From Sarcocystis neurona (Eukaryota > Apicomplexa > Conoidasida > Eucoccidiorida > Sarcocystidae), in assembly GCA_000727475.1 (NCBI GenBank), contig KL647288.1:5538306-5602305 (forward strand): a stretch of 64,000 bases of DNA, written 5' to 3'. How positions within the stretch are numbered: the stretch's first letter is position 1; each line of letters opens with the position of its first letter. Below are positions 11,701 to 24,500 of this stretch, one piece after another. The notes beneath the pieces were generated by a model. The model was given only the letters and a program-made list of their open reading frames with translations. It ran no database searches and was not told the origin of the DNA. The translations under genes and the position numbers were made by a program.

Positions 11701-14700
11701 TCTATATTCTCCGTCAACTTCCTCAGCCGCAGCGGCAGCTGACTCCGTAGGTCTCTTCTGGATGCTGCTGGTGCTGCTATCTACCTGCTGTTGCTGCTGT
11801 GTAGAAGACGACTTCATCTCCCTTTCCTCCCTTCGACTAAAAGACACCTCTGCTCCTGCAGGATCCTCGGGCGTCTCGCTTTCTGCTGCTCGTTCTTTCA
11901 ACGACGGCACATCCTCGGCAGACGCACACGTTATCTGCGTGCTGCTGGCTGACAACGAAGACGAGTCTCTGCTGCTGCTTCCGATGCTAATGCTCGGTTC
12001 TCCTGCCCCCTCTCCTCCCTCTTCTTCTGTCGTAGCAGCCGCAGTGGCCAACTCACACACTTGCGCTACCTGTGCCTTCGTTGCACTTCTAAGTGCTGCT
12101 GCTCTTTCTGTCTCTGTCTCTTCCTCCTTTCCCACGACAGGAGCAGGTGCATCAGCTCCTCCGAGCGCGTCGTCTAGTTCTCTTCTTCGACCTTGTTCGT
12201 TTTTAGCAAGTTCTTCCACGTGGGAGAGCCTATCGCTTCTCAGAGAGGAGTCACGTAGAGCGGCGCCGTCGCGGCTCGTGTTGTTCACCCTGCTGCTGCT
12301 AGGGAAGTGCCGTTGCAATGCAGCAATCGAGAAACCTGCACCTGCAGCAGTCTGCTGCTCTAGTGCCTTCAACAACGCGCGGATTGCCGTTTCTTCTTCT
12401 TCTTCCATTTCTCCTCCGTCACCGGCGTCGCAAGCAATATCTGCTGCGCGCTGTAGCCCACCGACCTCTCTCTCCTTAGCAGACAGACGCCTCCACCTTC
12501 TTCCTTCCCGTATTTTCTTCTTTGGAAAGCAACTCTGATCATCTTCTTCACCCATACAATCCCCCTTCCCCCGCCTGCACGTTGAGAAGTTCTTGCCGCC
12601 TTCCCCCGCCCAGATGCCTCCTGCTGCTACTGCTGCGTCTCCTGCTCTTGCTGCTGCTGGTTCTGCCGCTGAAGCAGCCACACCGCGCTTGGTATCCCCG
12701 CTCACCACTTCTGCATCAGAGCACTGCTGCCGTTGCCGCGCTTGCTGCTGCCACTGCTCTTCCTCCCCTTCCTCTTCCTTGTCCACCTGCTGCCACCGTC
12801 CCTTCTGTCCCTGCTGCGCCTGCCGTAAATGCTCGTGCTGCTGCAGTGGCTGCTGCTGTTGTTGCTCCTGGTTCTGCATGTCTCGCTCTTGCGAAGGCAC
12901 CTGCTTGTCCACCAGTGAGGTAAAGGCGGCAAGGAGCGACCAGCTTGACGCTGCAGCGAGTCTCTGTAGTGACTTCGCATGCAGTTCCACCTTGGCCATA
13001 TATACGTGAGCAGCAGTGCTGCTGTTGATACTATCGGAGGGAAAATAACTCTTGTTTCTATTGCTTCGCGTAGCTCGGGATCCCTCACTACTGCGGCGCG
13101 GTGCCGGAACGCTGGCATGTCCTCCACAACCATCTCCGACGTCGCTTGCAGAAGACCATGACGAGGCGCAGAAGCTGCTGCAGACGCTGCCCGTGCTCCT
13201 CTTCCTCGCCTTGCTGCTCCGGCTGCTGCTTCTGCTGCTGCTGCTGCTGTCGGCAGTGGCGGACAAAAAACTGCTCCGCCGCCGAAGCCCTTGCAGCACC
13301 TTCTCTCTCTTCCTTGTCTTCTCTGTGCACTGCCCCGCATCCTTCAGACTGCCACAACCCCCGCAGCCTGCTGCAGCCGCAGATGCTGGCAACAGCGCGC
13401 CATACGCACGTACCTTCGTTCTTCGCTGACGAAACGAAGCCTGCTTCTTCTCCTCTTCCGCGCTTCCGTCTCCTCCCCTCGGCTTCCCACCACGTGCGCT
13501 GCCCCACCTGCTGCTGCTCTTGCTCTCTGCGCTGCTGCCGCTGCTGCTACCTGCGCCGCTGCCGCTGCTGCTCCTCCTGCCTGCAGTGCTGCTGCCGCCT
13601 CCGACGCTGCTGCTGCGACTGCTGCCTCCGCGAATGCTGCTGTCTGCAGAGCTGCTCCTGCCTTCTGCTTTACCACACGGCCTCATGACTTCCCCCAAAG
13701 TCCCGGTACTATGTACTGCTCCTGCTGCGGCTCCAGGCTGAGACGTACTCTCCGTCTGCTGCTGCGGCTGACCGCTGCCTGCCTCTTCGTTCTCCGCGCC
13801 AGAAGGAAAAGAGGGTATCGCTGTTCCTTCCCCCATGCTCTGCTGCTGCTGCGCCTTCGTTATTTCTCCGTCGCTCACGCGCTGCGTCAGCACCGGCACT
13901 TCGACGTCCTTCTCTGTCTTCTGCTCCTGTGCACCTTCTTCGGCAGGTGGGTTTTCTTCCTCGGGTTTTCCTCTTTCTTGATCGTACTCTTCTTCGTTCT
14001 TCGTCGCGGCAGTGTCTTCTTCACTCGCTAACTCGGCATATCGAGCATGCCTCTCTTCCCCTCCCCGTCCTCTGATGCTGCTTCTTCTTCTTTTCCTCCT
14101 CCTCCTCGTGTAGTGCAGCAGCTGCTTCTGCAGCAGCAGCTGCCGCAGGTCCTGCAGCGCATGCAGCAAGCCTCCTACGTATACTGAGGCGCTACTCACG
14201 CAGCCTCTCGATATTCCGAGCAGCTGCTCGCTCTCTCTCAGCGATCGACTCAGGCCGTCCATCGCCGCTTGCTCCTCGTCTGCTGCTGCCGCGCCCGCTG
14301 CTCCATCCGTCTGCTCCTGCTGCTTCTGTTTGTCCCCAGCAGCGTTAACTTCCGTGCCCCCAGCGCTCGCAGGTGCAGCAGCTGCGTCATCCAGGAGCCC
14401 CTGCTGCCGCGCTTGCCCTGCTGTATTGACTGCAGCAGCACCAACCGCAGCCTCAACAGCAGTGGCAGCATGTACTGCTCCCTTTTCACTCGGCCGTAAC
14501 TGACCTTCCATATGTGACCGCAGCTCTCGGTCCAGACGCTCTGCCTCCACCCGCTGCTGTTGCTGCTGTCCCTGAAGCTCACAGCGTCCCTCCTCCTCCT
14601 GCAACAGCAGCTGCTGCGCTCGGAGTTGCTGGTGCAGCTGTGTCTCTATCTTCTGCTGCTGGGAGGTGCACACCGCACCAGAGAACGCCTGCGCCGACAG

Positions 14701-17146
14701 AGAATCTTCCTGGTAATCTGCCGCGCATGCAGCCAGGAATTTCTGCAGCGCCTCAGCAGTAGCATTCGCCTGGTGGTTTTCTTCTTCGTCTGCGCCGCTG
14801 GCCCGTTCCTGTCGAGCGGTGGTACTCTTACCGCTGCTGCAGCTGCTGCTGGGCTTGCTGTGGCTCTTCGTTCCTTCAATATCCTCCTGCTTAGACGCAT
14901 CCCGAGACAGCTGCAGTACCTGCGTTTCTTTTTGTCCGACCAGTTCCTGCTGCAGCTCTTTCCTCTGTTCTGTTGTCTCTCTCTCTGCGTCCACACTACT
15001 CGCGTTGTACGGCCCAGGTACTCCCAAGTCTCCTGCTGCTGCTGCTGTCACTTTGTGGGCACCCGCGAGACGTTCACTGCTGCCGGTCGCCACACAGCAG
15101 CTGCTGGCTGTATCACTCGTCCTCGTCGTCCTCCAGCTGCTGCTAATAAGTAAGCTGCTGTCACTGCTGCTAGTGTTGGTGCAGCAGCTGCTGCTGTAGT
15201 TGCTAGTGCTGCTGCTGCTGTCCCATTGTTCTCTGCTGCTGCTGCTGGTCCTGCTCACCGGTTCCTGCAGCAGCGCTGATAGTAGAGGTCCACCCCCCTC
15301 CCCAACAGGAGCCCCAGCAGCAGGCGCGACGCCTCTGTTCCCCTCCTTCCCTGCTGCTGCTTGGTCTGCCGCAGCTTGCTGCTGCTGCTGCCCTCCTCCA
15401 GAGAGACCAGTGGCAGCAGCAGCAAGATTGGCAGTGCGTAACCAACTCTCTTGAATATCGCGAAGCGTCCAACCGTAGTGCTGCCGCAAAGTCGTGAGCT
15501 GCTGCTGCAGTTGCAATAGAAGCTGCTGCAGCTGCTGTGTGCTTGCTGCCGAGTCTCTTTCTCCACCTGCTGCTGCTGCGGCTACAGCAGCCGCAGCAGT
15601 AGCAGCAAACGCACCTGCTGCGGCGACAGCTGCATGGTTCTGGTTTCCGTTAGATAGTTGTGGCTGTTCAACTTGCTCCTGCTGCTGCACGGCTGCACCT
15701 GGGCTTGCTCTACCGAAGATTCTGCCTCCATGAAGCAAAGCTGCTGGTGCGCTGCAGCAGCTATCACAGCTGCTGCTACTGCTGCCTATCCAACCTAGTG
15801 TTGCTGCTGATGCTGCACCAGCAGAATCTGCCCTTCCACATTCCTGTTGTTGCGTCTGTTGCCGCTGCAGCAGCACCGGCGGCCAGACACACTCACTACC
15901 TCCTCCCGCGTTCAGCACGTACAAATCCTTCCCTTTACCAGCAGCAGGAGGCGTAGAAGCCATCACCGTAGAAGCAGCTGCATCAGCCCAGCACCGGGAA
16001 AGTCCCGCTGCTGATGCTGCTCCTGTCCCCGTGGGGAACGCACCTAGATCTCCTTCTACGTCTGAAATGAAGAGTCGCTCATGTTGCTGCTGCAGCAGCT
16101 GCAGCTGCAGCAAGGTCTGGGTGCTGCTGTCGAGACTGCTTCCATGAAGGGCCCTGCTTCTTCGGTCTAAAAACGCAGATGGCACTGCTGGCAACCCTGC
16201 TGCTGTTGCTGCTGCCGCTAAGTCTCCTGATGAATCAGTTGCCGGTGCAAGCGGCTGCGGCATCGCCGGCATCCAGCATGCCCCTCCATTGGCTGCTGCG
16301 GTGTTTACTGCTGCTGAAGCGCTTGCTGCTTGCGCGGTGGCCATATGCTGGTGCTGCTGCAGCAGCTGTTCCGCAGCTGCTGCGGGGAAAAAGTGCTGTG
16401 GAAGGAGCTCTGCTGCCGCGGCTTCTTTGTTGCTGCCGCTCCTGTGATACAGTCTCCCACCAAATGAAGCGGCAACAGTCGCACTCCCTGACCCGAACGC
16501 AGTTGCAGCAACGGTTCTGTTCGCGCCGCTGTGCTTTTCGTCTACTCCGCCCCTACCCACACTCCTTCCACCCACGCTGCTGCCGCTGCTGCTGCAGTTC
16601 CCCCGTGCTGCATCTCCTCTTCTGTCTCTCCGCTGCAACGCAGTCAGGGCAGCTGCGCACTGCATCTGCTCCGTTTCAGATACACGTCCGCGTCTGCTGC
16701 TGCTGTTGCTCCGCTGGCTCATTGCCATCAGCTGCTGCTGCTGCAGCTTCCCTTCTGCAGCTGCTGCCGCAGCTCCCGGAGCACGTCCGTCGCCACTTCC
16801 ACGGGCACAGGTCTCGGGGCCCGCCAACGACGACAGAGAAAGCGAGGACGGCAGAGAAGACGATGCAGCCGCAGCAGCAGCGCGCGCTGCAGCAGCAGCA
16901 GGAACACTTCTTCGGGGACGCGTGAGCCCTGCCGGGAAAACACCTGCGAGACCTGTTGTCGTTTTGTACTTCCCGGCGCCCCCGCTGTTGTTGTGGCTGC
17001 TGGCGTTTCTGCTGGTGCTGGTGTCGGCTGCACCACCAGCAGCAGCAGCACCGGGGTCCTCAGCAGCTAGCAGCAGCAGCTCATCTTGGGTGGGAAGTGT
17101 CCCACGGGTCTGCAGGCAACCGCAGCGCAAGTCAACTTCCTCACTA
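8764..17146 (-). CDS. Giant low-complexity protein, main exon
   Basis: This is an open frame of 8.38 kb. With the short first exon at 17852-17949 it gives about 2826 residues. It begins after a good acceptor (TTTTATTTTGCAG, ending at 17147) and ends at TAA (8764-8766). Runs of Gln, Ser, Ala, Glu and Gly, encoded by CAG/AGC/GCA repeats, fill most of it. Less repetitive, helix-rich islands lie at about 15440-15470 (RDIQESWLRTA), 14085-14260 (LLHALQDLRQLLLQKQLLHY then RRRRKRRR), 12950-13010, 11190-11320 (HLFRKNIRLLLQVVSAVK), 9880-10010 and 9400-9465. Basic clusters (RRKRKR near 10130) suggest a nuclear protein. No domain is recognised. The frame is far too long to be chance, but 3' splicing before the stop cannot be excluded. 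Confidence 0.8.
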
Positions 17147-17851
17147 CTGCAAAATAAAAGAGAGACCGTCCCCCCCCCTCCCCACGAACCACCTCGAGAC
17201 CACGAAACTGGTGCTCTTGAACGGATAGCTGGGAAGACAGAAAAAAGCTCATACTCGCTACCGTCGTCGTATCATCCCCTCTCTGGCGTGCCGCTTCGTA
17301 GCACGAGAGGCAGAGCTAGAGAATAAGACAGTAGATGACGCCGACGTGGATTGTAGCCCAACACACGCCAGAGGGCTCGCACCGAAGCAAAATCGCAGAA
17401 AAAAACACCTTCGTAAAGAAGAGAAAACAAAGTCGCAGACAAGTCTCGCGGCAGCACAGTCTTCAACTACAGAAGAGCAAGTAGCCCCACGTACACACTT
17501 CTTCTTCGTCTTGTGGATGCACGAGGAAGAAACGACCGCGACGCTGGGAAGAAAGGCTTCCTTCGAGGCGTATAGGAGCGCGCCTCTCGGAGTGCACCAG
17601 GGAAGAAAAATCACGGAAAGACGAAGAAAGAAGCTGCCGAAGAAAACCTTGCAGACGACGCTGTCAAAAGAGAGATGATCGTCAAGTCGCTCGGCAGCAC
17701 CAACCGCAACCACAGAAAAAAAGAGTACGTGGAGAGGAACCGTGAAGAAAAGTCACTCGCACGCGCGTTGGGCAGAAACAGCTGCACGTAGAAGTCACGC
17801 CCCCCCACGAATTTTGGGCGCCGACGGTATCCTGCAACGCGGTGTACGTAC
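17147..17851 (-). other. Inferred intron / 5' region of giant gene
   Basis: No independent gene is supported. On the minus strand the stretch is T/C-rich up to the acceptor at 17147. A purine-rich plus frame (17346-17678) is Lys/Arg/Glu-rich, lacks an ATG at its start and is probably the complement of this tract. Confidence 0.4.
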
Positions 17852-17949
17852 ACCGTGGAAGGTGTCTGCGCGCGACCCAACTCCGCAGAGCCCGGCGTCC
17901 GGGACGCAGCCAAGACGCTGCTGCTGCACACGTCAATTTCGCCAACCAT
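17852..17949 (-). CDS. Candidate first exon of giant gene
   Basis: ATG at 17949 opens MVGEIDVCSSSVLAASRTPG and runs 32 codons plus two bases to a GTACGT donor at 17851. Joining to the acceptor at 17147 keeps phase: GT from this exon plus T from the next makes a Val codon, followed by SEEVDL. The resulting intron (17147-17851) is 705 bp and pyrimidine-rich on the sense strand near its 3' end. The start is inferred. If the exon is wrong, the first in-frame ATG inside the main exon is at 16728. Confidence 0.4.
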
Positions 17950-18585
17950 AAAAAAATCGACAGAACCTTCGTGCTATCTTCTACGCCTGTCGAAAACTCA
18001 AGAAACATGTTTAAGTAGACACACATACACGCAGAAAGACCCTCTCTCTCTTTTGTTCGTATGACGAGCAGATACACTTGAGCTACCCGTGTACACACAC
18101 CTCTACGAAGTGCATAAGGCTGAGCAACGCACAGCTACAGCCGCTGCACGTGTGCAAATATACGTGTGTAGACACGTTAGACTCCACATACACACATATA
18201 CGCATCTGTGTGTATATACATGTGCGCAGAAATCACTGGGAATTCAAATCCTATTCTAACGGAACGTCATATAAACATGTATACATATATATATACATGT
18301 ATTAATTATATACACACATATATATCTGTATACATACGTATATATATATACATATATATATATGTATTTGCATATATATATATATATATTATTTTTATAC
18401 ATACATGTATGCGCAACCGATTGACAGTTCAAATCGTATTCTTACGAGAATGTCATATACACACGTCCGTATATTTATAGATATACACACACATTATATA
18501 TACACATACTATATACACACATGAACACCTGTATGCGTATATATGGATGTATGTCCGTATGTACACATGTCTATATATATATACG

Positions 18586-18620
<35 letters not shown>

Positions 18621-19610
18621 GCACAATTGAATGGGAGCTCAAATCGTCTTCTTGAGGGAATGTTACATAGACATGTACATATACGTATGTGTATGTATGC
18701 ATGCATATATATATATATATACACAGAAGAATGGAGTCTACATCGTATTCTAGCGAGCTTTCATACAGAAACGTACGTAGACACACACGTGTACATACAT
18801 GTATACACAGATACATATATATATATATATATAGCGTGTGTATACATTCGTGCACGTATATAAGTGTATACATACATGCGTCAATATGTAAATAGACGTG
18901 TACAGATGGAGTTCGTGTGCACATCTATATGTGTATACGTGTATACAAACATGCATTAATACGTAAATATACGTGTACAGATGTACGTCTACACGTACAG
19001 GCGTCTACATGAAAGCATAAATGTGGAGAAATGTATACGCGTCACGGGTACGTTGCCACATACATATATACGTATATATCTCTCTACGTATTCAATAGAC
19101 GGACGTCCTTATATACATGTACATACCTGCAAAGTTTACTCGTAGCAGCGACGCTATAGCAGTTTGTCCGCTGGCTGCTAGAAGGCTCTTATACAAGTAC
19201 AGAGCGAGATGCGCAGATACAAGCGTTCGTGTCTATATACGTATATATATATATACGTATACACACACACACATACTTATGTATATATATATAAATATGT
19301 ATGCACACCCACACACACGTACATATTTATATGTATATATACACATATGTGTGTATACACACACACACACGTATATAGGTCTCTCTCTCTCTCTCTCTAT
19401 ATATATAGCCACACGAACACAAACAGCCGTACACCCGTATTCATATACATATAGATGTATATTTCTATTTGTAAATGAATAACTGTATTTTAACTAGATC
19501 CGCGTGACCGACAGACAGACATATACGTGGAGACAAATATAAATATATCTGCATGAAGAAAGACAAGCAGATAAAAGAGAAGCACTTGTCGAACGAAAAA
19601 TGCCAAGTAC
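17950..19610. repeat. TA/GT microsatellite array
   Basis: Dense (TA)n, (GT)n, (CA)n and ACGTATAT-type repeats from about 18180 to 19480, with a (CT)n run at 19381-19398. All open frames are Tyr/Ile/His strings. This lies between the last recognised ApiAP2 exon and the start of the giant gene, so it probably includes the ApiAP2 3' region and the giant gene's upstream region. A pyrimidine-rich acceptor (TGTCTTTCTTCATGCAG, minus, ending at 19549) may start a further ApiAP2 exon. Confidence 0.7.
18231..18780 (+). repeat. Four copies of a ~55-bp motif in TA array
   Basis: Copies at about 18231-18290, 18411-18468, 18621-18680 and 18721-18780 share the frame TCAAATCGTATTCTTACGAG then TGTCATAYA with scattered substitutions. 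They are separated by 40-150 bases of (TA)n. This looks like an old higher-order tandem repeat whose spacers were expanded or eroded by microsatellite change. Confidence 0.65.
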
Positions 19611-19727
19611 CTGCACGTAGTAATTGAAGCACTCCGCTAGCCGCTTCGCTCTCTCGAAGCCGTAGTACTTCGCAGAGTATGTGCGCATGCATCTCCTGCC
19701 ATCCTGGTAGTAGCGCGTACGCCACTC
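19611..19727 (-). CDS. ApiAP2 gene, exon with rest of AP2 domain
   Basis: A 39-codon exon bounded by acceptor CTGTCCGTAG (exon starts 19727) and donor CAG|GTACTT (exon ends 19611), with both ends in phase 0. It encodes EWRTRYYQDGRRC followed by YSAKYYGFERAKRLAE. This matches the ApiAP2 pattern of W-x-A/T-R-Y/W, a G-R-R turn, then Y/F-S-x-K-x-YGFE-x-A-K-x-LA at the start of the C-terminal helix. Joined to the exon ending at 21582, the first strand (RPSYHAEKQ) is restored. ApiAP2 proteins are the main sequence-specific transcription factors of apicomplexans and act in the nucleus. Without the downstream splice the frame runs to a stop at 19494; a next exon after 19549 is possible. Confidence 0.8.
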
Positions 19728-21581
19728 CTACGGACAGGAACCGCAGCAGCAATCAACGCAGCGCAGCAGCAACAGCAATAGGAGCACAGCAGGAGCATAG
19801 CAGCAGGAGCGGCGCAAATGGCGGCGCACGCCAGCAGCCCAGCAGGAAGAGCAGGGGCAGCAGCCATACGAGCAACACGCGAGCAACTGGCAGCAACAGC
19901 AGCAGCGAAACGACGGAGAGGGCTGCCAAGCAGAGCAGCGGCACGACCGAGACGTATTCTACACAAACCGAAAGCAGCAGCGTCGCCAACGAACGCCGGC
20001 AGCAGCAGCTGCTGCAGGAGCAACAGGAGTAGCAGCAGGCGAAAAGTGCGCCACCACCAGGCCGAGGGAGCAGCAGCAGCAACTGCGCGCAACACTTTCG
20101 GCCCCCGTCCCTGGTGAAATATAGCCCGGCGAGGGATTGCCACAGCAGGTATCAGAAGCAGCAGCATCGGCAGCTACACCAGACTGTTCTTAAGTGAAAG
20201 CAAATCCGACATCGCAGCAGCTGCGCCTAAAGAGAGAGAGCTGCAAAGTCTCTCGGAAAGCAGCTCTACATGCTAGTAAGAGAGACCGTCGCATAGCCCA
20301 ACAGCAGCAGCAGCAGCTAAACACACAGAGAGAGGGAGCAGCAACTTCTCTCGAAGCGACAGCTCTACATGCTAGTAAGAGAAAGAACGCCAGTCGCATA
20401 GCCCAGCAGCAGCAGCAGCTAGACAGCAACAACAGGACTCGAAGAAACGTCGTCAGCTACAGCCATCAGAGAAGCTTCCCGAATAAAGCCGGAGAAAGAA
20501 GCGACAGAAGACGCACCAGCAGCAAGTCCACTGCTCCATCACTGCAGTTCTCAGTTGCCGCCCTCCGGTCCTGGCACCCACTACTATTATGGGACAGACG
20601 TACATATTCTTTTTCTCACCCCCCGGCTCTGCCTCAACATGTACACATATATGTGCATATATGTATATGTGTACATGTAAATAAAAATGCACATACATGT
20701 ATATATATGTAGAGAGAGAAAGCGACACAGGCAGACACACATATGTATGAGTAGTTCTATCCGCCCCCCCTGCTGCGCGCAGCCTGCACGCATCTCACAG
20801 CTCGCTCGCTTTCCTTTTCCGTCTCTCGCGCGTATATCTCATTCTCCTGCCCACCTGAGAAGATACATCTCGTATGCAGAAAGACGGTGTACAATATTAC
20901 TGTTGCACGACGTCTCATATATGTGTATACACGTGAGCTGTCTAGCTCTACCTGCATCTATATATCTAAAGATATATATATATACATATGTATGTAGATA
21001 CGTGTTGTTTACCCATTTCTCTCCCTATGTGTCGAACTATCTAAATATATACATACACGCATATATACATAAATGCAAGCCGTGTACTTATCGCTTTCTT
21101 CGTGATACGACTTGTCTACCTATCTCTCTCTGTATATATGTGTGAGTATCTACATATGAACATACACACATGCATACATGAATACAAACCGGTTATCTGT
21201 CTCTCTTTAAACGTACGTGTCCCTAGTTTAAGATATATATACATATATATATTGATGTACGTATACGCCTGGTGGGGGCCGGTTAACTTCTCGGTGAGCC
21301 GCTCTGCTGGTGCTTGTGCTGGTACACTGCAGCAGCTCATCAACTGCTCGAGAAACGCCTGAACACGTAGCACATATGAATGTATGTGTGTAGTCACTTT
21401 AAGATGTGTCGCTGTAAATTTTAAAGCAGCTGGTCCCGCTCTCTGCTGCTGCTCGAATACCCTCCTCTCTCTGCTTCCCCCGCATTCTGCTCCTTCCCCT
21501 TCTCTACTCCTACTGGCTTGGGCGGGTGTACAGACGGAGACGTGCATCCTGTTACAGAAGGAGAAGGGAAGCAACACGTAC
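19728..21581 (-). other. Inferred ApiAP2 intron with antisense CAG block
   Basis: This 1854-bp interval runs from donor GTACGT (21581) to acceptor CCGTAG (19728) on the minus strand. It contains a CAG-rich block on the plus strand (about 19740-20460), so the run is CUG in the transcript's sense, and TA/GT microsatellites (about 20640-21270). Plus frames at 19679-20032, 19818-20117 and 20194-20712 are Ser/Gln/Ala-rich and could be taken for genes. I treat them as antisense by-products of the triplet block. Confidence 0.55.
20230..20440 (+). repeat. 99-bp imperfect direct repeat
   Basis: The word GCTCTACATGCTAGTAAGAG starts at 20263 and again at 20362, exactly 99 bases apart. Each copy is followed by CGCATAGCCCARCAG and a CAG run. 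Because 99 is a multiple of three, a plus frame keeps the repeated peptide words ALHASKR and RIAQQQQQ. The repeat lies inside the inferred ApiAP2 intron, in antisense orientation. Confidence 0.7.
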
Positions 21582-24500
21582 TTGTTTCTCCGCATGATAG
21601 GACGGACGATTGTTCCCTATAGATACCGCCTGCCCTGCCGTAGCTGCTTGGCGAAAGGTGACAGCAACAGCAGGCAGCTGCTGTGTGCTTCGTACGTACG
21701 AAAGACGATGATGCTGCGGCTGCTGCATGCGTTGTTGTTGCTGCAGCTGCAACGGGAACTTCCTTCCCTCTGCTGCTCCTTTCACGCGGCACGCTGCTGC
21801 TCCTCCTCCTCCTCCCGCTGCGCCGCCGCCCCACAGGCTGCCGCCGCTGCTGTTGCCGCACTTGCTCCCAGCGCCGGGTTTGCTCAGGCTGCCGTGAGTC
21901 CCGTTCCTGTTGCTGCTGCTGTTGCCCGGTCCTGCTGCTGCTGCCGCTGCAGCAAGGAGTCCCTGGCGTTCCTGCTCTGCCGCAAGCAGCTGCTTCGAGA
22001 GCCCGCGGAACGTCGCTGCGTCTCCTGCTGCTTGGTACGCAGCAGTAGCTGCTGCAAAGAGTGACGCCTGCTGCTGCTGTTGGGAAAATCCATCGCGTGC
22101 AACCACCAGGTCTCCGCCTGGTGCTGCTCCTCCTCCTCCTGCTGTCCCTGATGCTGCTGCGACTGTTGTTCGTCCCGCTCCTGTTGCTGCTGAAGAAGAA
22201 AAAGAGGCTGCAGAAAGTGCATTACTAACTCTCCTGTCCACCAATGAAATTCTTCCGTCGTGGTTCTGCTGCAGCTGCTGCGGCTGCAACTGCGTCTCTC
22301 CCTCCTGCTGTGCTGCTGCAGCGCATGTTGCCCCAGCCGCAAGTGCATATGCGAGTGCTGCTGCGTGGGGGTCTGTTGCTGCTGCTGCACCCAAAGGTTC
22401 GACGCCGTTGTTTTCAACAAAGCGAGAAACCAGCAGAGAGTAAGGCGAGGAGCCTGCTGCGGCTGCTGCTAACGCACTGATGTTGTCGACCTGCTGCTGC
22501 ATCTCGTCGCTCTTCTTTTTTTCCGCGGCTATTTCTCCCTCAGCAGCAGCGTCGTTCTTCTGTTCACCGCTCGCTGCTGCTGCTGCCTCTTCGGCACTGC
22601 GCAGCACCACCGCGGAAGGCAGTCCAGCTCCCTCTTCATTTTCCTGCTGCTGCTGCTGCTTTTGTTGCTGACCCCGCCTCCCCTGCTGCTCCCCGTGTGC
22701 CGCCTGATGCTTCTGCTGTCCATCTTGCTGCTCCTGCAGTTCCTGATGCCGCGGCTCCCCCTCGTGCTGCACGGCCGCCTGCGGTGCCGCACCAGCTGCA
22801 GGCTTCAGTAGCGCAGCCACCGCAGCTTTAACTGCAGCAGAGTATGACTCCGTCGCTACAGCTCCTGCTACTCCTGCTGCTGCCCGTCCTCCCCCCCCCC
22901 GTCCTGCCGAAGACCCTCTGTTAAGAGACGTGCTGAGAAAATCGCAGAGAGCTGCACACAACGCAGCAGATCTGCCAGTGCCCGCTTCCTGCGTCGCCTC
23001 ATCCTTCTCCCCCTCCACCTCCACTCCGGCAGCAGCAGCAGCAGCAGTGACGGTGGCTGCGGCCTCAGGCGCAGCAGTCCTCGCGTCTTCATCTCTTCGC
23101 TGCCGCGGAAGCTGCTGCCTTCCGGGCACTGCAGCGTCGTCCCACGCACCTGCCAATGCTGCTGCGGCTTCCGCTTCTTCACGTGTACCTGCTGCATTTC
23201 TTCCTGTCTTTGCCGTCGCTGTTCCTGCTCCTCCTGCTTCCGCCAAACGGTCCTCTTCCTGTTGTTCCTTCGTCGCAGCAGCGTTGCTCACCTTTCTTGA
23301 AACGTCAGTTCCTGCTGGCAAATGCACCCTGTTCTCTGCCGTCCCTGCTGCTCCTGCTTCTCCTCCTGCTCCCGACGTAGCTTCCGCAACGCCGTGGTGG
23401 CCTGCTGCAGCTCTCAGCAGCTGCTGTGGCTCCTGCCCCTCCTCCTCCTCCTCCGGACGTGCAGCTCGGACGCTGTCCACGCTGCTGCTGCTGCTCTTGC
23501 TGCTGCCGTCCTCCACATCGTCGGCAGTCTGACAGGCGAGGGCAGCAGAAATAGCAGTGCAGTGTGCTGCTTCGCGTTGCTGCTGCTGCTGCTTTCTTCC
23601 AGCAGCAACAGCAGCAGACGGCGAGCCATCAGGTGTGCCCGTGCAGGTGGTGGAGCAGCAGGACAGGGAGCAGCCGGCAGCTGTTGCAGGAGGAGGAGCG
23701 GCGCCTGCAACAACGTCGGCGCTGTCTTCGCCGCTCTCGCGCTCGTCTGCGTTACCAGAGTTGCTGCTGCTGCTGCGGCAGCACCCAGATCCCTGCGGCA
23801 GCAACAGCAGCGGCGTAGATACACCCGAACCTCCTCCGCCCTTTCCGCTCACGCTCTCTCTGCGAGCACTTCCCGTTGCTTCAGCAGGAGCAGCCGCAGG
23901 CAACGCCGCTGTAGCAGCTCCTGTCGCAGCAGCAGCAGCCGATAACAACAGGGCAGCAGTATCTGCTGAAGGAGCGGCAGCAGCGGCACTTGAGACCCGC
24001 GGACCCGCAGCAGAAAGAGGCGTACAGGCCAGCGGCGGCGTGGAAGCTGCCCCAACAGCAGCAGCCCCACTGGCGGCCACGGGATCCTCACCATCTCCAA
24101 CAGCAACGGAAGACTCAGATGCCACAGCTTCACATTTCGCAGCAGCAGCCGCGATAGAGTCGGCAGCAGCAGCAGCGACCGAGTCAGCAGCAGTGGATGC
24201 GTCCGCACCAGCAAATGCAGCAACACGGATGCCCTGTTGCCGGGCCTTGGCAGTGGCTCCCCCACCCGACAGTGACGCAGTACGCAGTGACCTGCGGAAC
24301 GAAGTCAGCGAGCAGCAAGCCACTGCAGGAGGAGCAGCAGCAGCACAGAGTGAGGAACAGACTTCCGACGTGGCTGCCTCTTGAACAGTGGGCTTGTCAC
24401 GCGGTAGAATTTTACTGCGCGTCACCGCAGTGTGCTGCCTGCTGCTCCTGCTGCTGCTCCTGCTAGCTCTACTGTTGCTGCTGCTACTGCTGCCTCTGCT

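Noticed and set aside
18420..18445. T-arm-like word AGTTCAAATC
   Set aside because: It suggested a tRNA, but no cloverleaf can be drawn and the word belongs to the four-copy dispersed motif.
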